A DNA stretch of 64,000 bases, taken from NCBI GenBank assembly GCA_028829895.1, contig CM054177.1, positions 31,707,064-31,771,063 of the forward strand, read 5' to 3'. A program made the position numbers and the translations under genes. Position 1 is the stretch's first letter, and each line of letters opens with the position of its first letter. Shown piece by piece: positions 11,776-23,300 of the stretch. The notes beneath the pieces are model-generated. The model was not told where the DNA came from and searched no databases. It saw only the letters and a list, made by a program, of their open reading frames with translations. The DNA comes from Sinotaia quadrata. Lineage: Eukaryota; Mollusca; Gastropoda; Architaenioglossa; Viviparidae.

Positions 11776-12814
11776 GATGCACCCAGAAAATAAAAGTTCT
11801 CAGAAATCAGAATTAATATGAAACTTTAATCTCTAAATTTATTTATACATAAATAACTCTGAATTATTTCTGAATACATGTATTTACAAAATACTATTAT
11901 TTATTATAACAATACATTTTATTGATAATGAGTGAATGAGCATGTTACTTGGTTTCATTTGATACACGCAAAGTGTTGTTATCCAGAAGTTTTTGAAGCA
12001 CATAAAAAGAGAAAAATAGCTTGTAAATTTAAAGTACCTTATGTTTTCTAAGAATTTTAAAATATTGCAAAGTTCATCAAATAATTTGGAATAATTTAAA
12101 ACAGTTTCTCTGGGTATTGTAATTTCATTTGTAAGTATTGTCAAGTGATTATCCACTCATTCACTCTTAGTAATACTTATTCATTCCAAAGTTGCAGAGT
12201 GAGAGAGTTGTGATTGCTGCCCATTATCATCATTCAATTTTGTATCCAGTAGCATCAATGTTTCACAATCAATTCAAATCAAAATAGAGACTTAGTATTT
12301 TTTAAATCAATATTTTATAAAATGTTTAACAATTATTTTTTGTAATGGTGTATCAATTTTCAGTATCTTGTCTGTACCAAGTTTCTTTCTTTTTTAAATT
12401 TTAAAATGTATTATCATTTAAGGAGTGCACAAATGTTTCAAAAACAAAAACAAATTGTAATTTTATCAGCATTAAAAAGCAGTATACCTCATTTTACAAA
12501 AGAATCCTACTCAACTGTTTTGCAAAACTACCATAAATAATAAGCCAATTCTTTGCTGACTGGAATTTAACACAGATTTCTAAATAAAATATTCAAAATA
12601 TCATTTAACACTGCACCTGTCCATTCATTTTTTAGCAACTATTATCTAAAACTTCTTTTCAAAAACCAACTCACAACCTTAATGATTTGAAAAGCTGTCT
12701 TCAAATACATTATTTATGCCAAAAGTTCTGTGAGAAGATTAATCTTAGTATTTTTCCTAAATCACCATGATCTTTTCAGTGATTTTCAGTTTTTAACCCT
12801 ATCACAGCATAGAA

Positions 12815-13740
12815 ACTGCCCTTTTAAAAGCTGTTCAAGACCTCTCTGCTTTAGATGATTGAAACATTTCAGTTCTCACACTTTCTGCAGTCTTGGACAC
12901 TAGTGACCATGACATATTCCTCAATTATATGTTTGGCACCCAAATTACCACTTCATCTTGGTTCAAATCTCATCTATCTGAAAGAAAACAAACTGTCAGT
13001 AAGTGAGTAACTGGTAACAATCTAATCCAGATAATCTTGTCCCACAGTGTCAACCAATTCTTTTTATTATATAGATTGCAACTCCTTAAAGTTGCCATTC
13101 CAAATTAAATCACTTCAACCTAAGTATACAGAAATGTGTTTATGATGCTAAGTCTTAGATGATGACAAAGCTACAAATGACTGATAAAACTGAAGTCTAA
13201 ATTGCATGAATAGAAATGTCTCTTCTGTTTCACTGTTTGTTCATTTATAAATTAATTTTAAAACTTCTAAGTACATTTTGCTGTGTTATGTTGTCACTCT
13301 ATTATAGTATTAACTTAAGTTTTATTATGCATTTACAAGATCTGTCTAAGGATCTTCTATATTTTATGTGTAATTATTCTTATCCACTTCCAAGATTAAG
13401 CACTTTAATAATATAAAGTTTTCATTAGTATTGTTAATGTTTATGCTAGAGATAATTATAAATTCTAATTAAGTGCAACACAGTTTACACTTAAGTTTAC
13501 AGCTTCATGGAATGTTTACCCATTGTTTGGAGCATCCATTTTCAAACATGGAACGTACACTTTCACACTTTGACTTATCATCATTGTTGTCTGTCAAGCA
13601 CTGCCAGTATTGGTCTCGAGCTGACCAGCATTTTTTCCGCTCATCAGCTTTGGGAAAAGACATCTGTTATTCTGCAATCAGACATGTGTACTACATCAAT
13701 GTCAACCTATTTCTATGAAAAAGTGCATATTTGATGTATT
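12815..13740 (+). mobile_element. Decayed CR1/L2-like LINE, reverse-transcriptase part
   Basis: On + a frame from about 12825 gives KAVQDLSALDD, then DTSDHDIFLNYMFGT and SSWFKSHLSERKQTVS, matching the reverse-transcriptase block normally written DLSAAFDTVDH...SWFKSYLSDRKQ in CR1/L2/Rex-type non-LTR elements. Around 13045 a frame-shifted relic of the GVPQGSVLGP block follows. At about 13630-13700 the segment SSALGKDICYSAIRHV resembles the conserved end of the same ORF. Stops and frameshifts throughout show it is long dead. No 3' tail or target duplication was located. Confidence 0.75.
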
Positions 13741-15053
13741 TCCAACTAAACTGTCACAGAAGGTTCTAAGCAAATAATATCACCATCTAAAATATTATAA
13801 TAGAAGACGTTTGCTATACAAATAATTTTATCATTGGTGAAACTGATGTTCACTATTGAAAGTTCAATCAACATGGAAACCTAAGCATTAATTAACTATT
13901 TAGTTATATATGAGGTAATTTAGTTAATTAACACATTATAAGTAATCATTCATTGATTTACACTAGACTCAAAGTGAAAGTTACTTATATTTTTATAAGT
14001 TATATATCTCTGTAATCACTCATTGAAGTACAGTCATATTTCAATACAATGTGTGTGTGTTTATGCACTGGATATCATATAGCCACATAAGCATTTTCTC
14101 ATTACAGTTTTACAAAAATTATTTAAAAGAAGCGGCTGAAGATGTTTGTTGAAATAATGAGAAAAATAAAATGAACAACTTAATATAAAGGAAAGGGACT
14201 CAACAACTCCTTTGTCATTTGCCTCAACCACTTAAAAATTAGGGCTTAACTTTTATCAATGAACCACCTCCCAAAGTTGATCACATTAAAGTGCTGAGCA
14301 CTAATTTGCTGAATTTTTTTAAAAATCATTTATATATATATAATTCTACTTATTTTTGTTTCTTTAGATACTACTACTTACTGTAAATGTTTGATGATTC
14401 AAATAAAGAATAGTTATAAAACTTATATTAATAATACTGAACTAGGTATATCAAGAGCATAAAGTATGTAAGTAATCTTCTGATAATAGATCACAAAATT
14501 TTATATTCATGAAATGAATAAGTAAAACAGTTAGTGACGAAACCAGTGTTCCAAATGAGAAAATACTTTCGATGAAAACTGTTGATACTCAGATTAGTCG
14601 ATACGACTACGAACGCGTTTTCACCGCAATATTTATTATCACTTAACTTCCTCAACTGCTCAAGACTACTATAAAACCGCAATAAAAATTTACAATTATT
14701 CTTGTAATCAATGTCACTACATACTGCTAATACAGATATACTTAAAAAATAATGCAGGTTCTTTCTTGTATTTAGAATACTGCTACATTCAATGCAGAAA
14801 ATTGCAACTACTCTTATTTTAACCTTCACCGTTTCATACCTTTTAAAGACTGAGCAAAATTAGAATAAAAGCAAATGAACTTTGCACGGAAACAATATTT
14901 ATAATAAGTTATCATCTTTAAAATAGTAATGAATTTGTATACGTTGCATGCTTTGGATTTATTTTTTAAAAATTACTTAGAATATCAATTGCGCGAAAAT
15001 AAAAATAGCAAAATCTGGTACAAATTTTACTTTCATTTCTAGAACAGGAAGTT
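13741..15053. other. AT-rich, no gene seen
   Basis: A minus-strand open stretch at 14491-14829 (112 codons) has no recognisable domain and an AT-driven composition, so I do not call it. A short (TA)n run lies at about 14330-14342. Confidence 0.35.
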
Positions 15054-15059
15054 CCTTAC

Positions 15060-15102
15060 CAAGACATGCGCAAAACAGCATCATGGTTGAGAGAGACAAC
15101 AT
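15060..15102 (-). CDS. Candidate first coding exon, hydrophobic N-terminus
   Basis: On the minus strand an ATG at 15102 (in-frame TAG upstream) starts MLSLSTMMLFCACL and ends in phase 1 at a strong donor, GTAAGGAAC, immediately left of 15060. The peptide is hydrophobic, like the start of a signal sequence or a membrane segment. It lies head-to-head with NAA30, whose ATG is about 110 bp away on the other strand, in the only locally CpG-containing stretch of the region. Its continuation was not found; the terminal exon at 9980-10090 is a possible end of the same gene. Confidence 0.4.
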
Positions 15103-15212
15103 GAGGAATATGAGACGATTTAGCGACGAAGTCTAAAGTTTTTGTTTTGTTTATTAATTTGCATGCCGATCAGTGTGATTTTATCGTATTTATTTAGCGA
15201 TAAGTGTCTGTT
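15103..15212. promoter_or_regulatory. Likely shared (bidirectional) promoter / 5' UTR region of NAA30
   Basis: Only about 110 bp separate the NAA30 start codon from the minus-strand ATG at 15102. No TATA box is obvious at the expected distance. A CATGCGCA palindrome core (15065-15072), similar to half of an NRF1 site, lies just inside the minus-strand exon. The transcription start is not determinable from sequence alone. Confidence 0.4.
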
Positions 15213-15749
15213 ATGATGGCTGAGTGTGATAGTGAGCAGCGGTCAGCTTCTGCATGTACCGTTGCTCATGAACATGATGCATATTCCCTTCCTACCTCCA
15301 ATGCAAAAGCCCTTCAAACTGTGAAGCTCGTTCCTCCGAGCGATACTAATTTCGACAACATACTCAAACTCAAGAAACATCAAAATGGTTTAGTTCCTCA
15401 TCTTTTAAAAACCACGGACGATGTGGACAATGGAGAAAGTGCAGACTCTGGCCATGGTAGCAGCTGCCAGGAATGCGAGTGTGCATCAACGTTGTCTCAG
15501 CTTGCGATAGAATCAGAAATGTCACAACTCTTATCAGATGATAATGTTGGCGTACCTACGTGCCAGTACACTCCAGATCTGTCCTCTGACTCAAGTAAAG
15601 AGGACCGAGATGGCATCCGTTATGTGGTGTATGAATCTGAAGCACAGATGCCCGACATAATCAGACTCATAACCAAAGACTTATCAGAACCATATTCCAT
15701 ATACACTTACCGATACTTCATCCATAATTGGCCCAAACTATGCTTTTTG
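15213..15749 (+). CDS. NAA30: NAA30 exon 1
   Basis: It encodes residues 1-179: the disordered acidic N-terminus and the first GNAT strand and helices, ending in CFL. Phase 0 donor GTAAGT at 15750. Confidence 0.95.
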
Positions 15750-17310
15750 GTAAGTATTTTATCCTATAATGCAAGACAGAATCACTTGTCACTATATTTA
15801 CAATTTAATTAACATTTTTTTTTACGCTTGCAATTTCCAATAGGTATGAATTCTATGTGGGGCAATAAATACAACAACAACAAAATAAACTAAAATTCTT
15901 CTTACTAATCTTAGTCTTATTTCTTTTCTGTGTAGCTGCTGTGTTTTGCTTTAATAAAAATACAGACGTTACATTGAGATTTAATTATGTATGTCATAAA
16001 ATTATATATTATTTTATGTATTTTCCATATGATATATGTTTTATAATTACAAATTTACTAAGGATTTACGCAGGGTAACCAATAAACCATTCAATTTTCT
16101 AATTCTTTATTATAGATAACAACCACAGTATTAGATCTACAACAGCTTGTGAAATCTGCTTGAAAGTATCATGTTTTAGTTGACCTGACCTGTTTCCTTA
16201 TATTATAATTGCTTATTGTTCTCTCTCACTGACAATCATAACACAAATATTTACTACGAAGGTGTATTCTGTATGTGTGTGTTTGTGCATATAAGTAAGT
16301 GCATGCATCATTACATTTTGTAACTGAAGGATGTTGGTCAAAGTTAAAAGTATATTCTTTAAACATATTTTATTGATTTACTTAACACTCCATCAGCTGT
16401 ACAGTACCTAGATATTATTTTTAGAGAAGCAGCAACTGAACTTATATGTATTAGATTATAACCTAAAATTTAATATTAAGAACAATTGGAAGCAACAAAA
16501 TAATACATGGATTTTAATTTATAAATACCATTGTATTGTTTTATTTTCATTTTGACATGCCTAATCTTAATTCTTATTATAATCTTTTTGAGTTTTATGT
16601 GCCGTTATATGAACATGTATCAATTTATATTTTGTAAACAATCATTTGTATATGGTAGAAACTTAATGGATACTGAGTTTTTATATGTGAGGTCTGGCAC
16701 TGATTCTCTTGTTGAGATTATAAAGAGTATCTTAAAGTTAATTATCTCTGGATATTTATAAACTTCCCAAAAGATTTAGACAGCAGCAGTATATGTAAGA
16801 AGTTCCAAACTTCCATAGCTTCTTCTTTATTTGCATTGATTGATAATACAGATCCCCACCCCCCACCCCAATTAAAAGTAAATATTTTCACTACTCATAT
16901 GAGATGCTTAAATTAGATATGGTGTTTATTTTAATCTTTGCATGTCAGATCATTTAAGTAATTATTTTCCAAGAAATTTATTGTTGAAGCTTTAGTGAGA
17001 TACAGGAGTTAAATAAATTGGAGTTGCATCTTACACAGCTAATTGTTGTAACATCTGATATCTCTGTTAAAATTAATACTTTAATAGTCTGTGCAAAAAG
17101 ACAAGCAATTAGGTTATAATCATTAGACTTCACTAGGATTAGACTGTTAAATGTTAGACCATTAGAGTCACAGCCAGTTGTTGACATTGTTTGAACATTG
17201 CTAATATTGTAATTAAAAGTTCATATTTAAATGTATGAGTGCACATATTTAGGCTAAAAAAAGAGTTATATCAGGCCCTCTTATTCTTGTAAAATTGTCT
17301 CCCCTTAAAC

Positions 17311-17368
<58 letters not shown>

Positions 17369-20300
17369 CTCTCTCATTCTCTTTCTCTTTAATTTGAAGA
17401 ATTAAATTTTATGTTCATGACAAGTGGTTAACTGTTTTCTCAGTCTTGCTGGAACATAGTTTTGATACTAAATACAAAAAAGGTTATACACACAGACATA
17501 ATTCATTACTTGCTCTGATGATATCGTTCCTAACTTGCTTAAGAACTGATTTAAACACTGACGCCAACAAGGGTCTTTCTAAAATATTATTTTGACTTTC
17601 ATCAGATCACACTTCTTTAAGCATTGAACTGTGCTGAGCTAGAACATTAACAGAATGTTTTTCTGTTAAATTAATGAAAATTGTGTTTTGTAAACAACCC
17701 TTGACATTTTGATTTAGAATGACTTAATTGTGATCAAGCTGTATCTTTAAACCAAGTTGAAACCCTTTGTGCTATACTTCTTTGGAAAGCCATGAAAGTA
17801 AAACCTTGTAGAATTATGTATAAAAACAGTAACAAGCTGTCTTCGGACAATTTTGATCATAAACAAAGACAAATTGTCAGAAAATGTAACAAATCTTTAA
17901 CCCAGTTTTCTCAGAGATTCTACTTTCCATTTAAAGAAAAATGACTATCATTTATCAAATACAATTTCTACCTTAGGACTCCTTTATGAGTTTATCTGGA
18001 GCAAATGACATGTTTATTTATCCACATTGTTTACGCTGTATAATTAGTTATAAAGTAATGTTGCAAATGATTATTGCATCTATTAGTTAGATTTTTTTTC
18101 AATTCTTTCTTTTCTGTTACAGATCATGTAGTAATTGGTAGTATTCTGTATTATAATTTATATTTGTTCAATTCCAGCTTGATATAGACTCATATATTAT
18201 TGATCTTCCTTTATGTCTGTCATTCTGTGATCATGTGTTTTACTTTTGTATTTTAAAAAAAATAATACAGTATACATTGTTTGATTTTTTAAACTGTTTA
18301 GAAAGCCTGTGATTCAATGAATCTTTAAATATTATAATAATTACTAGAAGTCCTGTAGTATGACACTTTTGACAGTAATCTAAATAATGATAGTAATATA
18401 TCAAATTACTTTCCTGATTGCGAAATGGCATAATTAAAAAAAAAAATGCAGTTTGAAAACAATACACTATGGATTGACATATATTTATTCTCTTTTTTTT
18501 AAACCAAAACTTTAGTCAGTGATAAACAATTAATTTGACTATTATTATTAATTTCTTTAGAATATGTGCTGTAAATATAATCACCATCAACATTTTCAAC
18601 TTTTATTTCTAGTAAGAAATGTTTACTGAATAAGTGAATTAGATACACCCTATATTATTTTGAGACAGTTTGTATTTAACTGTATTATTTTTAATTTTAT
18701 TTTAGCACATTTCTAATTTGTTTGATTTAGAAAAGTTACTTACAGTTACAAATTTATGTTACTTAAATGTTACAATAATACATTAACAACTTTGTAAACA
18801 ATACCTGTTGTTTTCTCCTTCTTTTCATTGTTTAAACATTTAAACTCTTGAGCTTAGTTTTATTTAATATAAAATAATCATTCTTTTCTTCTTTCATGTA
18901 TATCATATTGTCAGTACTCGTGGAAAAGAAAATGGCACATATGTATGGAGACAACATATTTGTTTGAATGTATACTTGGAAATTGAGCTAGTGATAATCT
19001 GAATGTCACTGTACTGCTCATCACAATAAAGGATATATATATATATATACAACAACAAAAAAGTATAGTTCTCATATATATTTTATTAATATTTCATTAT
19101 TAGCTGAAATAGCTCTATTAACTATTTTATATATTTATATAAATGGTACTGCTCCCTGTTATGCTGCAACTGTGCAAGTAGGGTGAACCATATTGTGAAG
19201 GCTTATTACTCTTACTAACTATAAATGTTTGTACTGTTGATACATTTCTTCCATTATTACTAGAAATAGAGCTTTTAAGATTTAATTTAAGTATTTGAAA
19301 GGTTACTTTTCACATTTTCATTAACTGTAATATGACTATGAACTATTTTTCTTAAACTATAAGATGATTTATTAAAAATAAGTAATTACACTAGCACTTC
19401 TCCATTTGGGGGATGCTCTCACCCCTTGGGGATATGAGCAGCTGTTGCCGGAGGTGCGAGAATTCATCATGGAAGAGAAATTTGTATACAAAATCTTGGT
19501 TTAATTTATCTATGGGCTTTAAAACAAGGGGGTGCAAGATCGGCTTCATCAGTCCCAGGGTTGCGGGGTGAAAAGTGAATAGGAAAGCGCTGAATTACAC
19601 CATCATTCACAAAGTTTAAAGACCAAGTGAAATTGTATGAAATAAGTAATTTGCATTCTTAGTATTAAGACCACAAAATTTAAAACTTTCAGAAATTTGT
19701 ATATATTTTGGTATTGAAAGTCTATTTCTGAAAGAAATCAGAGTTCTCATTCATTTGCGAGACTGACCTCTCACCACAGCAACATAATATGTGACGTCAC
19801 AAGTGGGAACAACAATCTGCATGTGCTGTCCAACATATTGTCTTGTGTTAAACATGTGGTTTGAAAAATTAAAATGTGGTCGATCATTGCAGTGCATATG
19901 GCTGCACAAACAGCAGACAAACCAAAAATATTCATTTTTTAACATTTCTCGAAGATCACAAATTACAAAAAAATGTGAATTACAAAGTTGAAACGAGAAA
20001 ACTTTCACCAACAGCATAGACAGTAGTGTGTAACAAAGAAGAAGAAAACTCTGAAATACAAAGCAGTCTTTTGGGGACAGTTTAATAATGCTAGGCATTG
20101 AGGTGCCAAAAGTCAGACTTAACCAGTTTAAAATCAGTTTTACACTTACACACTTATAGTTGTATTATTTGATTATTGACAATGATTTATAATTTTATAT
20201 ACAATCATTTCATTACAGTGACAGCTGTCATAAATATGCATTGTGTTATGTTAATTGAATAAGTTTTAAATCCATTCAATCAGTGAATCTTCTTGTAACT

Positions 20301-23300
20301 GGGAAGTTAATAAATAATCACAGAAAATTTATTGAGACTTTTACTTTGATTTCAGATGGGTTTTATTTTTTCTTAATTGCAGACATGTAATTAATTTAAA
20401 TTCACTTTTCACATTTGCACCTATACAATAAAGATAAAAAAAAACTGTGTTCATGCAATAATTAAAAACACTCTTGATAAATTAATAATGAATATTACTT
20501 TATTAGTTGGCAAGTGCCTAAAAGCAGTCATACTTATAATGAATTATTAAAATAGATACTTCTTGCAGTTTCAACTTGATATGTGTTGTTAGCATGATTA
20601 ATATTAGTTTGAATAATTAACTTTTATTTAATCAGCTGTTGTTTAATTACTTTGCAATATCTGATTTAATAAAAAAAAAATTTGCATCATAATATTTTAC
20701 TTTATTTACTGTAGCATTACTTTTAACACTATAGTATTTATAACATAAATGTGTATGACAAATTTTCTTGAATAGATAGCCTTATTACAGTCAGTACCAA
20801 GACAAAAACTGAAGTCTTTATTTTCTGCTGTTAACCCATTAGAATTTGATCATTATTATTGTGCACCTGCCAAAACTACTTGTGTATAATACTATAATTG
20901 GAGTATAAATGAATAGTTGAAGTAAGTTGATTAAATATTTTTCTTTACAGCTTATGGTTTCATAAAACTGAATATTAATAAAATTATAGAATTTTATTGT
21001 ACTAATTATATCCCACTAGTAAAATGGCAAAAACTGTGATTTTGTCCTCTAGAATTCTAGCTTGTTATTTTGTAACTGTACTTGATAGCTGCTTGTTATT
21101 ATGTAACTGTACTTGATTGCTACTTTAGAGATATACTAATAATTGTAATATTAATAAAATAAGAAGAAAAGCTTATATTTAAGCTTTATAGGACTATAAC
21201 ATTGGCCATTGATTGTTAAATTTAAAAGCTTTTGTTTTACAATACTAAATAAATAAGCACACATAAAAGTAAATCAGATATTAATACACAAATATGTATT
21301 GAGAAATATAAAAGAAACTACTCTATTAGAGGGTAAAGTAATTAAAATATATTTCTAATATGAATAATAATCACTCAGTTAAAAACAAGACTATACCGCT
21401 ATTCTCTGTATTGATCATCGTTAGAAAATAATTAAAAATTATATACAGAATGATAATCATTTATTTAAAACATAACTATACTGCTATTTTCTAAATGTTA
21501 TTACAAATAGTTAATACAATTGCTAATACTGATAGTAAGAAATATTGGTAGTAAATGTAATATATATAATAACAATTATAAAACTGTACTTAAAAAGTTT
21601 TTGTCATTCATATAAAAATCATACCTAACTCATTTTAATAATACTTAATAGTTAGAAATATGTCTGAGCTTAACAATGACTGCAAACATATGGAATATAG
21701 TATGGTTATTATATATTATCAGAAAAATACTTACCAGACATGGTCATCATTAGAAATGGACAAACTACAATCAGACGAACTTTCGCTGTCATCAACATGA
21801 ATTGGATAAAAGTCATACAGTGTACCAGAGAAAATTGTATTGGCAGCCTTTGAATCCCATTTATTATGTCACTTCTGCTTGCTTTTGGTGGTTTGGGATT
21901 GTGTGTCTTAGTAATGGGGCAAATCTTGTTCACAAACTATGTGTAACCAGATTCCATTTCACTTGGTCTTTAATGTATTGAAGAATACAATTGAAGTCTT
22001 GTATTAGTTAGTAATGCATATTAATAAGTATTAACAGTTTAAACAGTATTCTTAAACCATTGCTTAGACTAGAGTAAAAGTCACTGTTATTATCATACCA
22101 GTACTGTACTGTATACAATTCTTCAACTGATCGATTTAGTGTGCTTGCAGTTTTAGTGATAAATATAGAAGAAATATTGTATATGAATATGCACTACAGC
22201 TAACATAGGAACAACATTGTATTTAAAGTAATAATGGTTTGTGATTTCATTTAGAAGTGTAATTATGATTATTTTAAAATTTTCATTGTTTATGAATTTC
22301 ATACATTTATTCATACATTAAGTTGTGTGATTTATTATATCTTGTAGGGTGACTTTTTTTTTCCTAGGCAATGAATGGGGAGAACTGTGTGGGAGCAATT
22401 GTATGTAAACTGGACATGCATAAGAAGATGGTAAGGCGAGGGTACATTGCAATGTTGGCTGTTGATGCCAACTATCGACGAAGGAAAATTGGTAAGAAGC
22501 ATGATCTTTTTTTTTTTTGTATTGTTTGAAGTTTTTGAGTTTTTTTTTTTTAAAAGCAAAAATAAGTACAGATAAATCATCTTGAATGCTCATTACATTA
22601 GACTTAAAATAAATTGTTTTTTGTTGAATTATTCTTGCCTTTTGATTATTCCTATAATAATAATATAAATATAATGGTATTAGGTCAGGGGTTCTCAACT
22701 GGGGAGGGGGGGGGGAACCACAGGCTCAAACTTCATTATTATTTGGAATGTGCCTTTTGAGTCAGACGAGTTTGAGAACCACTGTATTAGATAGTCTCAA
22801 CCAATTTTTCAAATTTGATTCTGAGTAAAACAAATTGTGTTTACCTAATAGTATTAGGTAAAATAACTATAAAGTTGCATGCAAAATTCTAAGAGAAAAC
22901 CTCAAATAGTTTTTGAAATATCGTCATTTGAATATGCAAGTTAATCATCATCACTTTGGGTGAATAAATGCTCATTTTTGAATCACTGTAAAAAATGGCA
23001 AAGGTAAAATTATAACAGAAGTATATATTCTAAATGATAAAAATGCATAAGTTTTTTTCAGAGAATGTATTATATTTTATTTGTCTACAAACATAGCTCT
23101 TCATTACATAAGTCTGTTCATGCATATTTAAGACATCATAATATTCAAAGAATTGGCTTAAAATATATTCTTTCTGTATGTAAAACAATAAAGTACCAAG
23201 GTTGTTTTGGCCCAGTTTTTTCCAGAGACAGTGATCTAAAAGCCAATGATATATTAGATCTCAAACATTAACAAACTAGAAAATTTAACATATTCAGACT

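Larger units (their letters stand above)
10091..12814. other. Intron or intergenic, AT-rich
   Basis: Besides the 69-bp duplication and the SINE-like segment listed separately I see only AT-rich sequence and scattered ATTATT runs. No exon bridging the minus-strand segments at 15060 and 10090 could be supported. Confidence 0.4.
15750..22367 (+). other. NAA30 intron 1
   Basis: 6.6 kb, AT-rich. It holds a (CA)n tract, a hAT MITE with target duplication, a decayed THAP-like segment and a short (TA)n run at about 19032-19048. The acceptor is preceded by the tract GACTTTTTTTTTCCTAG. Confidence 0.85.

Noticed and set aside
14491..14829. 112-codon minus-strand open frame
   Set aside because: Composition follows AT-rich DNA, with no domain, signal or splice support.
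15204..15212. Three extra codons before the NAA30 ATG (GTG start)
   Set aside because: Nuclear animal genes start at ATG; the GTG directly follows an in-frame TAA, and ATG codons at 15213 and 15216 are in good context.
21735..21868. Minus-strand open segment before a GTAAGTATT donor in NAA30 intron 1 (frame with [20 protein letters not shown])
   Set aside because: Donor and peptide look plausible, but there is no acceptor, a TGA bounds it, and no partner exon or family was found; possibly a transposon relic.
22318..22698. Minus-strand open frames over NAA30 exon 2
   Set aside because: They are antisense shadows of the real exon plus poly-T (Lys on the other strand) tracts.
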